Shown here one piece after another: positions 42,357 through 53,454 of a stretch of 64,000 bases of DNA. The notes under the pieces were generated by a model, which had not been told where the DNA came from, ran no database searches, and saw only the letters and a program-made list of their open reading frames with translations. The stretch is from Streptomyces sp. JJ38 (GTDB lineage Bacteria > Actinomycetota > Actinomycetes > Streptomycetales > Streptomycetaceae). The stretch lies in NCBI RefSeq assembly GCF_019303475.1, contig NZ_JABLSI010000002.1:62001-126000 (forward strand), read 5' to 3'. Numbering within the stretch: position 1 is the stretch's first letter; each line of letters starts with the position of its first letter. Both the position numbers and the translations under genes were made by a program.

Positions 42357-42373
42357 CGTCGTGTCTTCGCGGC

Positions 42374-43327
42374 TCAGACGGTGTCGTCGGGCACCAGGGA
42401 CCAGCAGATGCCGTCGAGGATGTCGTGTTCCGAGACGACGACCTCGGTGGCGCCGGAGCGCTCCATGACGGCCTGGAGGATGACGGCACCGGCGGTGATG
42501 ACGTCGACGCGGCCGGGGTGCATGACGGGGATCGCCTCGCGCTCGGCGTGGGTGGAGTGGACGAGGCGGTCGGTGACCTCGCGGACCTGGTCGAGCGAGA
42601 CCCGGGCGTGGTGGATGGCGGCCGGGTCGTACTCGGGGAGGCCGAGGACGATGCCGGCGACCGTGGTGACGGAGCCGGCGAGGCCCACCAGGGTGCGGGC
42701 CGAGGCGAGGGGGACGCTTTCCTCGGCGAGGGTGAGGGCGGTGTCGACGTCGGCCCTTATGGCGGCGATCTGCTCGGCCGTGGGCGGGTCGGTGACGACG
42801 CCGTCCCGGACGAGGTGGCGCTCGGTCATGCGGACGCAGCCGATGTCCACGCTGCGGGCGGCGCTCACCTCGCCGGTGCCGATGACGAGTTCGGTGGAGC
42901 CGCCGCCGATGTCGGTGACGAGGTACGGGGTGTCGAGGCCGGAGGCGGTGAGCTCCCTCGTCGCGCCGGTGAAGGAGAAGGCGGCCTCCTGGTCACCGGT
43001 GACGACCTCGGGCTCGACGCCGAGGATGTCCACCACACCGCGCACGAACTCGTCCCGGTTCTCCGCGTCGCGGGAGGCGGAGGTGGCGACGAAGCGGACC
43101 CGGGAGGCGTCGAGGGAGCGGATGACGTCGGCGTACTCACGGCAGGCGGCGAAGGTGCGTTCCAAGGCCTCGGGGGCAAGGCGCCCGGTGCGGTCCACGC
43201 CCTGGCCGAGCCGGACGATCCGCATGCGGCGGTCCAGTTCCTTGAAGGCGCCGGTGGCCGGATCGAGGTCGGCGACGAGCAGGCGGATGGAGTTGGTGCC
43301 GCAGTCCACGGCGGCCACGCGGGTCAT
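42374..43327 (-). CDS. ppx: Exopolyphosphatase / guanosine pentaphosphatase (Ppx/GppA)
   Basis: A 317-residue phosphatase of the ASKHA fold. It has the phosphate-1 motif VAAVDCGTNSIRLLVAD, FVATSASRDAENRDEF, phosphate-2 TDIGGGSTELVIG and the adenosine-type motif GLAGSVTTVAGI. It hydrolyses polyphosphate and/or pppGpp to ppGpp. The single-domain length fits the short actinobacterial form. The ATG overlaps the DUF501 stop (ATGA), so the two are coupled. Order eno-divIC-DUF501-ppx is the usual actinobacterial arrangement. Confidence 0.93.
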   Translation of the reverse strand: MTRVAAVDCGTNSIRLLVADLDPATGAFKELDRRMRIVRLGQGVDRTGRLAPEALERTFAACREYADVIRSLDASRVRFVATSASRDAENRDEFVRGVVDILGVEPEVVTGDQEAAFSFTGATRELTASGLDTPYLVTDIGGGSTELVIGTGEVSAARSVDIGCVRMTERHLVRDGVVTDPPTAEQIAAIRADVDTALTLAEESVPLASARTLVGLAGSVTTVAGIVLGLPEYDPAAIHHARVSLDQVREVTDRLVHSTHAEREAIPVMHPGRVDVITAGAVILQAVMERSGATEVVVSEHDILDGICWSLVPDDTV

Positions 43328-43881
43328 CGGTCGGTCTCCTCGGCGTCGGCGGCCCGGGTTCCGGTCTCGTCGGTGGTGACGCAGGGGCCCTTGCGCCACC
43401 ACTCGGGGAGCAGCGCGATGGCCTCGTCGCCCAGGGGGTTGACGCCGGGTCCGGCGACGAGCGAGTGGGCGACGAGGACGTGCAGGCACTTGACGCGGTC
43501 GGGCATGCCGCCCGCGCTGGGGAAGCCCGCGAGGACCTCGATGGCGTCGCGCCGGGCGATGTAGTCCTCGTGCGCCGCACGGTACGCGGCGGCCAGCTCG
43601 GGGTCGGTGGCGAGCCGTTCCGTCATCTCCTTCATGACGCCCTCCGCCTCCAGGGTGCCGATGGCGGAGGCGGCCCGCGGGCAGGTCAGGTAGTACGTCG
43701 TGGGGAACGGAGTGCCGTCCTCCAGCCGTGGGGCCGTCTCGACGACGTCGGGCTGTCCGCACGGGCAGCGGTGGGCGATGGCCCGCAGACCGCGCGGCGG
43801 TCGGCCGAGCTGCGCCTTGAAGGCGGCGACGTCCGCGTCGGTGGGCGGCGTGGGGTCGGTCGGGGGCGGCGGAGTGTCCAT
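43324..43881 (-). CDS. DUF501 family protein
   Basis: A 185-residue protein. A proline-rich start is followed by the family core: FKAQLGRPPRGLRAIAHRCPCGQPDVVETAPRL begins it, TTYYLTCPRAASAIGTLEAEG lies in the middle, and GGMPDRVKCLHVLVAHSLVAG GVNPLGDEA ends it. Conserved cysteines (RCPCG, LTCP) suggest a metal site. The function is unknown; in actinobacteria it is consistently next to divIC and ppx. It is coupled to ppx by an ATGA overlap. Confidence 0.92.
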   Translation of the reverse strand: MDTPPPPTDPTPPTDADVAAFKAQLGRPPRGLRAIAHRCPCGQPDVVETAPRLEDGTPFPTTYYLTCPRAASAIGTLEAEGVMKEMTERLATDPELAAAYRAAHEDYIARRDAIEVLAGFPSAGGMPDRVKCLHVLVAHSLVAGPGVNPLGDEAIALLPEWWRKGPCVTTDETGTRAADAEETDR

Positions 43882-43930
43882 GCGGGCGGTGGGTCTCTCG
43901 GGTCGGGATAGCAGGGGAAGGCGGGGCGGC

Positions 43931-44413
43931 TCAGCCCGCGTCCGCGCGGTCGAGGCCGTCGAAGAAGTTGGTGTACCAGGCGCGGTCGGCGGCGGCTTCC
44001 TCGCCGCGGCGGCGTGGCTCCTCTGTCTCGTCGCGGACGATGTAGCCGCGCTCGCCGACGCGGACGTAGTGCAGGTGTTCGCGGGCGAGCTGCTCGACGT
44101 AGGCCGGGTCCTGGAGGCGGGCCTTGAGCTCGCGCAGTTCGGCGACGCGCTCCTCCGTCTTCTTGAGCTTGCGGCGCTCCTCGGCGATGTCGGAGCGCTG
44201 GGAGACGTAGGTGCGCGTCGGGTAGGCGAGGGCGACGACGAGAGAGCACAGGACGAGCGCGAGGAGGGCGGCGCGCCCGGTGAGGCGGCTGCGGCGCGGC
44301 CCTGTGCGGAGCCGTCGGCTCTGCGCGCGGTAGACGCGCTCGGCGGCCTGTTCGCCCAGCGCCCTGAGCCGGGTCGCGGTGGAGAACCGGTCCCGTTCCG
44401 GGGCACCTCCCAA
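43931..44413 (-). CDS. divIC: Septum formation initiator (FtsB/DivIC family)
   Basis: A 160-residue bitopic membrane protein with a basic cytoplasmic N-terminus (about 1-47), one transmembrane helix (LLALVLCSLVVALAYPTRTYV) and a coiled coil (RSDIAEERRKLKKTEERVAELRELKARL split by the family YVEQLAREHLHYV motif). It works with FtsL/FtsQ in division septum assembly. The TTG start is supported by GGGAGGT 6-7 bases upstream. It lies between eno and DUF501, as in other actinobacteria. Confidence 0.92.
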   Translation of the reverse strand: MGGAPERDRFSTATRLRALGEQAAERVYRAQSRRLRTGPRRSRLTGRAALLALVLCSLVVALAYPTRTYVSQRSDIAEERRKLKKTEERVAELRELKARLQDPAYVEQLAREHLHYVRVGERGYIVRDETEEPRRRGEEAAADRAWYTNFFDGLDRADAG

Positions 44414-44561
44414 GGTTCTACCTCCCTGTTCCCTGTGCTCGCCGTGCCAGCGCTGCGGTCACGGTCCGCCGCCGGGCTCGTCCACCCGAACGGTCACGTC
44501 CCGGCCCACGGTACGCGGGACCGTGGGCCGGGACGCGGCGGCGTCCGGCGTCAGCCGACAA

Positions 44562-46934
<2,373 letters not shown>

Positions 46935-46941
46935 TCACCGT

Positions 46942-47080
46942 ACGCCTGCGAGGTGAGCTGTCGGGTTCGGACGCGTGAGTCGCCCGGTCCGGCGCGGCGT
47001 TTCCGCGCCGGGCTTCACCCCGAGCCGCCTGGGGCGGCACTCGCCTGGTTCCCCCGCTCCTGCCTGCGGTTCGCGGACGC
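46942..47080 (-). promoter_or_regulatory. c-di-AMP (ydaO-yuaA type) riboswitch controlling rpfA
   Basis: On the minus strand the conserved core is clear: GCGGGGGAACCAGGCGAG, then GGCTCGGGGTGAAGCCC, a GCGCGG hairpin, and the 3' signature CCGAACCCGACAGCTCACCT. The outer helix pairs GCGTCCGCG with CGCAGGCGT (one mismatch). It ends about 20 bases before the rpfA ATG. Published work on the S. coelicolor rpfA riboswitch reports that c-di-AMP lowers expression. Confidence 0.92.
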
Positions 47081-47151
47081 GACGATGTTCCCGCCGACCG
47101 TCGGCAGGATTCGGCGTGACGGTCGGCGACCCCACGGGAGTGGGCGATGCG

Positions 47152-47181
47152 AACGTAGACCTACCGCAATAATCCGATCAA
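47152..47181 (-). promoter_or_regulatory. Probable rpfA promoter
   Basis: TTGATC (47181-47176) and TACGTT (47157-47152) with an 18-bp spacer on the minus strand. The predicted start near 47145 would place the whole riboswitch in the leader. Confidence 0.55.
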
Positions 47182-47288
47182 ACACCCCTGAAACGGACAC
47201 AAGGGGATGACTTGACGCCTCGTCATATCAATTCCGCAGGTCCCGGCACGTTTCACCGGGGCCCGCAACCCGGACACGCCCACGCGAG

Positions 47289-47308
47289 AATGTGACGATC
47301 GTCACATT
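47289..47308. promoter_or_regulatory. Perfect 20-bp Crp-type palindrome
   Basis: AATGTGACGATCGTCACATT is a perfect palindrome containing TGTGA-N6-TCACA, the cAMP-receptor-protein site. It lies about 150 bp upstream of the predicted rpfA start and 42 bp beyond the rpfB stop. Crp control of rpfA is described in S. coelicolor. Confidence 0.78.
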
Positions 47309-47349
47309 GCACCCGAACGGGTGAGCCACGCGGTGCCCGGACCCGCCAA

Positions 47350-48420
47350 CTAGTCCTGGATGGAGGGAAGTTGAAGCTCCTGTCCGGGCAGGATCAGGTC
47401 CGGATCGGCGCCGACGACGGACGCGTTGGCCGCGTACAACGCGGGCCAGCCGCCGTCCACACCCTGCTCCGCGGCGATCCCGGACAGCGAGTCCCCCGCG
47501 GCGACGAGGTACTCGACGGCCGGCTCCGCCGGAGCCGCGTGCCGCCCGGAACCGCGCTCGGAGCGGTCCGCCGCCTCCCGGCCGGACTCCCTCGGGTCAC
47601 GGTCGCCGCGGTGACGCCCGGTGCCCTCCGTGCCGCCGTCGGAGTCCTCGTCGGGGGCGGAGGAGTCCACGTCGGGGGCGGACGGGCCGCCCGGGGTGGA
47701 GGAGTCCACGTCGGGGGCGGAGGAGTCGCCCGGCGCATCGCCCGGCACCCCGGTCGGCGTCTCGGTCGGCGTCTGACCCGGCGTCTGACCCGGCTGCCCG
47801 GTCGCCCCGTCGGAGGGCCCGTCGGACTCGGCGTCGGACCGCTCGCCGGGGCCCGGATTCCGCGCCCCCGGGGCCGCGTCCGTGCCCGCGTCGGGGGCCG
47901 GCGTCCCGGTGGCGTCGGGCGCGTCCGTCCCCGGCGCGCCCGGCTTCGGCGTGCCCTCGGCCGGGTGCTCGGCGTCACCCCTGCCATCCGGCCCGCCGGG
48001 GGCCGGGGGCGGCTGGGGTGCGGGCGTCTCCGTCACGCCGTTGACCGCGGCCGCCAGGCCGCTCGTCACGGCGCACGAGGGCCAGGCGTCCGGGCCCTCC
48101 GCCGCGAGGATGGCCTCGGCGACGGCGATCTGCTGCCCGCGGCTGGCGAGGTCCGGGCGGTCGGCGTGCACGGTGCCGCCGTACTGCTCCCAGGTTCGCT
48201 GGGTGAGTTGGAAGCCGCCGTAGTAGCCGCTGCCCTCGTTCGCGCTCCACGCGCCGCCGCTCTCGCACTCGGCGACGCGGTCCCACACGGCCCCGTCGGC
48301 GGCCTGGGCGCCGGAGGCCGCGAAGAGCGGCAGGGCCATCCCCGCGCCGGTCACCCCCGCGGCGACGACGACGGCAGGGGCCTGACGAGGGCGACGATGC
48401 CGCCCGCTCCCGGAACGCAT
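47350..48420 (-). CDS. rpfB: Second secreted Rpf-type protein with LysM domain
   Basis: 356 residues: signal peptide with ASGAQA-A cleavage near residue 40, a transglycosylase-like Rpf domain (about 41-115, WDRVAECESGGAW, GYYGGFQLTQRTW), and a 170-residue disordered acidic linker. A C-terminal LysM (EYLVAAGDSLSGIAAEQGVD... LILPGQELQL) follows. It is the tandem partner of rpfA; the symbol follows the S. coelicolor order as I remember it. The linker includes near-identical 24-bp DNA repeats. It probably cleaves peptidoglycan during germination and growth. Confidence 0.92.
   Translation of the reverse strand: MRSGSGRHRRPRQAPAVVVAAGVTGAGMALPLFAASGAQAADGAVWDRVAECESGGAWSANEGSGYYGGFQLTQRTWEQYGGTVHADRPDLASRGQQIAVAEAILAAEGPDAWPSCAVTSGLAAAVNGVTETPAPQPPPAPGGPDGRGDAEHPAEGTPKPGAPGTDAPDATGTPAPDAGTDAAPGARNPGPGERSDAESDGPSDGATGQPGQTPGQTPTETPTGVPGDAPGDSSAPDVDSSTPGGPSAPDVDSSAPDEDSDGGTEGTGRHRGDRDPRESGREAADRSERGSGRHAAPAEPAVEYLVAAGDSLSGIAAEQGVDGGWPALYAANASVVGADPDLILPGQELQLPSIQD
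47642..47721. repeat. 24-bp direct repeats inside the rpfB linker
   Basis: The unit GGAGGAGTCCACGTCGGGGG plus CGGA occurs at 47659-47682 and 47698-47721, with a diverged copy at about 47642. It encodes SAPDVDSS-type repeats. Confidence 0.8.
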
Positions 48421-48534
48421 GCGGTGACCTCTCCTGAGACGACGAGCGGTCCCGCGACGGGGTCCGCTGACGGCGGAAACCTAACGTCGAACACCCGTCC
48501 ATCACAACCCAGTGTCGCAAGGATCACGCGATGG

Positions 48535-49803
48535 TCACGGGCTGTCGCCGACTGACTTCCCGTCAGGCGTGAACTCGACGGGCAGGCTGCGCAGACCGCG
48601 CATGATGAGCCCGCCGCGCCACCGCAGTTCCTCCGGTTCGGCGGCAAGTCGCAGGTCGGGGAGCCGACTCAGCAGCGTGGCCAGTGCCGTCTGCCCCTCC
48701 AGCCGGGCCAGCGGAGCGCCCAGACAGTAGTGGATGCCGTGCCCGTACCCCAGATGCTGGTTGTCGCGGCGGGCGAGGTCGAGCACGTCCGGGTGCGGGA
48801 ACCTCGCCGGGTCCCGGTCGGCCGCCGCGAGCACCACCAGCACGGGGTCACCCGTCTCGACGCGCTGCCCGCCCAGCGTCAGCGGCTCGGTCGCGAACCG
48901 CCAGGTCGCCAGCTCCACCGGGCCGTCGTAGCGCAGCAGTTCCTCGACGCCGGTCTCCAACAACGCCGTGTCCCCTTCGGCCAGCGCGCCCTGGAGCCTA
49001 CGGCGCTGCTCCGGGTGGCGCAGGAGTGCGTACGTGCCGTTGCCGATGAGGTTGACCGTCGTCTCGAAGCCCGCGAACAGGAGGATGAAGGCCATCGCGG
49101 CGGCTTCGTTCTCGGTGAGGTGCTCGCCGTGGTCGCTCGCGCGGATGAGCCCGGAGATGAGGTCGTCCCCGAGGTCGTCGCGCTTGCGGTGGATCAGCTC
49201 GGCCAGATAGCCGCGCATCTTCTTCACCGCGCGCCCCACGCCGCCGCGCGGTCCCCCGCCGTGGCGGAGCATCATGCCCGCCCAGTCCCGGAAGTCGTCC
49301 TGGTCCTCTGCCGGGACGCCGAGCAGGTCGCAGATGGCGTAGATCGGCAACGGGAAGGCGAACTCGTGGATGAGGTCGGCGCTGCCGCGGGCCGCGAAGC
49401 CGTCGATGAGGCCGTCCGTCAGCTCCTGCACGCGCGGGGCGAACGCGGCCACGCGCCGCGGGGTGAAGGCGCGCGACACGAGACGGCGCAGCCGGGTGTG
49501 GTCCGGCGGGTCGATGTTGAGAAGGTGCGTCATCAGGTTGGCGCTGCGCTCACCGGGGATGCCGACCTTCCCCCGGCCGTGCGCCCGCTCGCTGTGCGCA
49601 CCCGGGTTCTTGCTGAGCCGCTGGTCGGCGAGGGCCTGGCGGGCGTCGTCGTACCGGGTGACCAGCCACGCCGAGACCCCGCTGGGCAGCTCCGCGCGGT
49701 GCACGGGCGCGTGCTCCCGCAGCCAGGCGTAGGCCGGGTACGGGTCGGCGGCGAACTCCCAGGTGAAGAGGTCGGGCATCGGGGGGCGGTCGTTCACGTT
49801 CAC
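48535..49803 (-). CDS. Cytochrome P450 (CYP107-like)
   Basis: A 422-residue P450. The I-helix oxygen-activation motif is FAGFETT (the usual His is Phe), the K-helix ExxR is EELLRYD, and the heme loop is HLGYGHGIHYCLGAPLAR with the ligand Cys. Its neighbour order (eno, rpfA, rpfB, P450) matches where I recall CYP107U1 of S. coelicolor, reported to affect sporulation. The start is taken at GTG giving MNVNDRPPMPDLF; no strong ribosome site is present, and ATG 24 bases later is possible. No ferredoxin gene nearby. Confidence 0.92.
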   Translation of the reverse strand: MNVNDRPPMPDLFTWEFAADPYPAYAWLREHAPVHRAELPSGVSAWLVTRYDDARQALADQRLSKNPGAHSERAHGRGKVGIPGERSANLMTHLLNIDPPDHTRLRRLVSRAFTPRRVAAFAPRVQELTDGLIDGFAARGSADLIHEFAFPLPIYAICDLLGVPAEDQDDFRDWAGMMLRHGGGPRGGVGRAVKKMRGYLAELIHRKRDDLGDDLISGLIRASDHGEHLTENEAAAMAFILLFAGFETTVNLIGNGTYALLRHPEQRRRLQGALAEGDTALLETGVEELLRYDGPVELATWRFATEPLTLGGQRVETGDPVLVVLAAADRDPARFPHPDVLDLARRDNQHLGYGHGIHYCLGAPLARLEGQTALATLLSRLPDLRLAAEPEELRWRGGLIMRGLRSLPVEFTPDGKSVGDSP

Positions 49804-49974
49804 CAGGCGAAACCTACCCGCGGGCCCACAGCCCCCGCCCGCCCCCTCCACGGGGCCGCCGTGCGGGCCGGACGGGTTTCCTTATGCTGAGCCTGAGGAA
49901 GCCGGGGCTCCGGGTTCGCCGTCCCGCCGGGCGTCGGGCCACGCGGCCGTACGGGGCCGGGGTGCGCACTGGGC

Positions 49975-52941
49975 GTGACGGGCACGGGCGCGCGGGCGGA
50001 GTCATACGGTCCGAACCGACGAGGGCAGGACGAACCGGTGGGTTTTGGCAGGTGGGAAGAGCGGGCGCGTGCCACGCTCGCCGCCGCCGCGGCCGGACGT
50101 CCGGCGCTCGTCCTCGTCGAAGGCGAGGCCGGGAGCGGAAAGAGCAGCCTCGTGCGCCGGCTGGCCGGTCCGGGGCGCTCCGCCCGGGGCGTGCGGCAGA
50201 TCCGCTTCTCCTCGTTCGAGACCGTGGTCCAGCCGGTCGGCCAGGGCGCGCCGGGTGCCTCCGCCGAACAGCCCCCGCCGGCCCCTGTCGGTGCGGCTCC
50301 CCCTGTCGGTGCCCCGCCCGCCACCAGGGAGACGCCCGCCGCCGGAGAGCCGCGCACCGCCGGGGACCCACCCGGCCGGGTGTACCCCCTCGGCTCGTTC
50401 GGCTTCGCTGAGCTGTCCGCGCTGACGCGCCGCCAGACCGGTGAGTCGCTGCTGCTCGTCGCCGAGGACGTCCACCGGGCGGACCCGCTGGCCCAGGAGG
50501 CGCTGCGCCGCCTCCTCACGCACCCGCCGGGGCCGCTGTGCACGGTGCTGACCTTCCGCCCCGAGGAGCTGGCGGTCCCGGGCGTGGTCCTGGGCGAGCG
50601 GGTGGACTACCCGGCCGACATGGTCATCACCCGCGTCCGGCTGGAACCGCTGGACGAGGACGAGGTCGCCGAACTGGCCCGGCAGGCCCTGGGCCGCCCG
50701 TGCTCCGAGGCGCTGGCCGAGCAGCTGCACCGGCGGTCGGGAGGCGTCCCGCAGGTCGTCCTCGACCTGCTCGCCGAGGCGGGCGCCGAGGCCGGACCCG
50801 ACGGCCCCGGCGGCCGGGACGTGGAGCAGGCCGGGCCGCCCGCCCGGCTCACCGAGCTGGTCCTCGGCCGCGCCGCGGAGCTGGGCGAGGCCGAGCGCCT
50901 GGTGCTGGCCGCCGCGGCCGTTCTGGAGGAGGGCGCCGGCGTCGAGGAGCTGGCCACGATCGCCGTCCTGTCCGAGGCCACCGTCCGCGACGCCCTGACC
51001 ACGCTGCTGCGGGTCCGCTTCGTCCGGCAGCTCGACGCCGACCGCTACGGCTTCCGCGTCCCCCTCGCCGCCGACGCCGTCAGCGCCTCCGTGCCCGGCC
51101 CGCTGCGGCAGCTGCTGCACCGGCGGGCGGCCGAGGTGCTGCCGCGCCGGCAGCCGGTGCCGCTGGCCCAGCTGGCCCGGCACCAGCTCGCCAGCGGACA
51201 GATGTCCGCCTGGGTGGACAGCGTCACCCGGGCAGCCGAGGAGGCCGCGGAGGCCGGAGCCCACCAGTGGGCCCTGGACCTCCTCCAGGAGGCGCTGGCT
51301 CAGCCCGCGCTGCCGGAGCCCGACCGCGGCAGGCTCGCCCTCCTCCTCGGCCGCAGCGCCGACCGCGCCCTCAGCACCCACGAGACCGCCCGGCTCCTGC
51401 GCCACGTGGTCGAGGACCTGGCCATGCCCACGGCGGCCCGCGGGGAGATCCGGCTCGAACTCGGCCTGCTCCTCCTCAACCAGCTCGACCGCACCGGCGA
51501 GGCGCGGGAGCAGCTGGCCACGGCCGCCGAGGAGCTGGACGACGCCCCCGCACTCGCGGTGCGTGCCATGGCCGCGCTCGGCGCGCCCATGATCGCCGAC
51601 GTCCCGATCGCCGAGAGCCACGGCTGGATGGCCCGCGCGGAGGCCGCGGCCATCCGCGACGGCGGCCTGGCGACGCGGACCGCCGTGGCCGCCAACCGGA
51701 TCGGTCTCCTCATGGCCGTCGGGGACGCCGAAGCCTGGCGCGAGCTGGAGCGGCTCCCCCGGGACAGCGGCGACCCCAAGGTCCTGCACCACTGCGCCCG
51801 CGCCCTGTGCAACGCCGCCCACGGCGCGCTCTGGCTCGGCGAGCACGCCAAGGTGCCCGGGCTGATGAACGAGGCCCTCCAGCTCGCGGTGAAGAGCGCG
51901 ACGCCCTACGTCGACCAGCTCGCCAGGGCCAACACCGTCCACGCCGACTGGCTCGGCGGAGCCTGGGAAGGGCTCCCCGAACGCGTCCGCGCGGTGGTGC
52001 AGGACGCCGGAAGGATGCCGATGCAGCCCGGCGAGGTGGAACTCGTCGCCGCCATGATCGCCCTGGCCAGGGGTGAGTGGAGCCGCCTCGACACCTGGCT
52101 GGACAACATGGCCGCCCACGGCGCGAACGAGCTGTCCTCCCTCCTGCTCGCCATGGCGGGCGCCGCCCGCATCCGTCTGGCCCTGGCCCGCGACGACGTC
52201 CCCGAAGCGGCCAGGGAGGCCGCCGAGGTTTGGGGTCACCTGCGCACCAAGGGCGTGTGGGCCTGGGCGGCGGCACCCGCGCCCTGGGCGGTGGAGGCCA
52301 CCGCCCGCTCCGGCCGGCCGGACGTGGCCCGGCAGATGGTCGCCCAGATGGCGGAGGGGCTGGAGGGCCTCAGCGCACCCTGGGCCCAGGCGTCCGTGAC
52401 GTGGAGCCGGGGCGTCCTCGCCGAGGCCGAGGGCGAGCCTGGCGAGGCGGTCGGGCACTACCGCGGGGCCGCCGAGCAGTTCGAGCGGCTACCCCACCCC
52501 TACGAGGCCGCCCTGACCGCCGAGGCCGCCGGCCGTGTCGCGCTCGCCGCGCGAGCCTCCTCCGAGCGCCGCCCAGGCGAGGCGACGGGGGCGGCGGACG
52601 GCTCCGGGCGGGCCCGCGCCCTGGCCGACCTGCACGGGGCCCAGGACGGCTTCGAGCGGCTCCGCGCCACGTGGGACCTCGCCCGCGTGCGCACCCTGCT
52701 GCGCGAGCACCAGGGCGCCACGCCCCACACCCCGGGACGCCGGGCCTACGGCGACCGGCTCTCACCCCGGGAGCACGAGGTCGCCCGGCTCGCCGCCACC
52801 GGCCTCACCAACCGCGAGATCGCCGCGACCCTGCACCTCTCCCCCCGCACCGTCGAGCAGCACGTCGCCCGCGCCATGCGCAAGCTCGGCGCCCGCTCAC
52901 GCGGCGAGCTCTCCCGCGCCACGGCCCCGGACCGCGACTGA
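49975..52941 (+). CDS. LAL-type (large LuxR-family) ATP-binding regulator
   Basis: A 988-residue regulator: Walker A GEAGSGKSS near residue 48, Walker B-like LLLVAEDVHRAD, a long helical TPR-like middle (about 400-880), and a C-terminal LuxR helix-turn-helix (about 925-980, LSPREHEVARLAATGLTNRE, HLSPRTVEQHVARAMRKLG). LAL proteins activate pathway or sugar genes after ligand and ATP binding. A Pro/Ala-rich insert (about 95-125) lies after the P-loop. It is divergent from the P450 gene, which is a candidate target. GTG start. Confidence 0.9.
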   Translation: MTGTGARAESYGPNRRGQDEPVGFGRWEERARATLAAAAAGRPALVLVEGEAGSGKSSLVRRLAGPGRSARGVRQIRFSSFETVVQPVGQGAPGASAEQPPPAPVGAAPPVGAPPATRETPAAGEPRTAGDPPGRVYPLGSFGFAELSALTRRQTGESLLLVAEDVHRADPLAQEALRRLLTHPPGPLCTVLTFRPEELAVPGVVLGERVDYPADMVITRVRLEPLDEDEVAELARQALGRPCSEALAEQLHRRSGGVPQVVLDLLAEAGAEAGPDGPGGRDVEQAGPPARLTELVLGRAAELGEAERLVLAAAAVLEEGAGVEELATIAVLSEATVRDALTTLLRVRFVRQLDADRYGFRVPLAADAVSASVPGPLRQLLHRRAAEVLPRRQPVPLAQLARHQLASGQMSAWVDSVTRAAEEAAEAGAHQWALDLLQEALAQPALPEPDRGRLALLLGRSADRALSTHETARLLRHVVEDLAMPTAARGEIRLELGLLLLNQLDRTGEAREQLATAAEELDDAPALAVRAMAALGAPMIADVPIAESHGWMARAEAAAIRDGGLATRTAVAANRIGLLMAVGDAEAWRELERLPRDSGDPKVLHHCARALCNAAHGALWLGEHAKVPGLMNEALQLAVKSATPYVDQLARANTVHADWLGGAWEGLPERVRAVVQDAGRMPMQPGEVELVAAMIALARGEWSRLDTWLDNMAAHGANELSSLLLAMAGAARIRLALARDDVPEAAREAAEVWGHLRTKGVWAWAAAPAPWAVEATARSGRPDVARQMVAQMAEGLEGLSAPWAQASVTWSRGVLAEAEGEPGEAVGHYRGAAEQFERLPHPYEAALTAEAAGRVALAARASSERRPGEATGAADGSGRARALADLHGAQDGFERLRATWDLARVRTLLREHQGATPHTPGRRAYGDRLSPREHEVARLAATGLTNREIAATLHLSPRTVEQHVARAMRKLGARSRGELSRATAPDRD

Positions 52942-53010
52942 CCGCCCCGGCGTCACCCGGGCCGCTCGACGCCGGGCCGCGTGGCTCGGGCCAGGTCTCC
53001 TACCGGCGCG

Positions 53011-53397
53011 TCACTTCGGGACGTCGCCGCCGCGGCTGCCGAAGTCCCAGCGGCGCCGCCCGTCCGTCTTCCCCCGGTGCGTGCCCCAGTTCCCGATCTC
53101 GTACGGGTACCGGCGCCTGCCGTCGTGCGGCATCTCGTCCGGCTCGCGCAGCTCCCGCTCGTGCCCGGTACTCCCCGTCACCTCGGCACCGTGCCCGGTG
53201 GTGTCCCGGTGCCCCGGGTGCTGGAGCGGCGGCTGGGAGCGGCCGACGCTCCGGCGGATCTTGTGGACGCCCACCGTCACCGTGAGGACCAGCAGGACGG
53301 TGATGACGATGCCGATAAGCAGCGGGCCGAGACCGACCAGATGGTCTTCCGCCGCCAGCCCGGCGTCGGCCAGGCGTGTCGCAAGGCTCTCGTTCAT
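53011..53397 (-). CDS. DUF6479-type small membrane protein
   Basis: A 128-residue protein. One transmembrane helix (LGPLLIGIVITVLLVLTVTVGV) follows a short outside segment. The basic C-terminal tail ends in the family block RRYPYEIGNWGTHRG. I recognise this pattern as the Streptomyces DUF6479 family of unknown function. ATG MNESLATRLADAG was chosen because the upstream in-frame ATG adds an unlikely tail. Confidence 0.8.
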   Translation of the reverse strand: MNESLATRLADAGLAAEDHLVGLGPLLIGIVITVLLVLTVTVGVHKIRRSVGRSQPPLQHPGHRDTTGHGAEVTGSTGHERELREPDEMPHDGRRRYPYEIGNWGTHRGKTDGRRRWDFGSRGGDVPK

Positions 53398-53454
53398 GGC
53401 CGCCGAGTACCCCGGGGGCCGCACCTTACGCAGCCCCGCCGAGCCGGGCCCGCC

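Larger units (their letters stand above)
41713..42373. other. 661-bp gap between ppx and ndh
   Basis: Both flanking genes read leftward. From right to left the gap holds the ppx terminator, two further hairpins (42111-42168), the Rex operator, and then about 310 bp that should be ndh promoter plus leader. No protein gene is supported; short frames in it have atypical composition. Confidence 0.55.
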
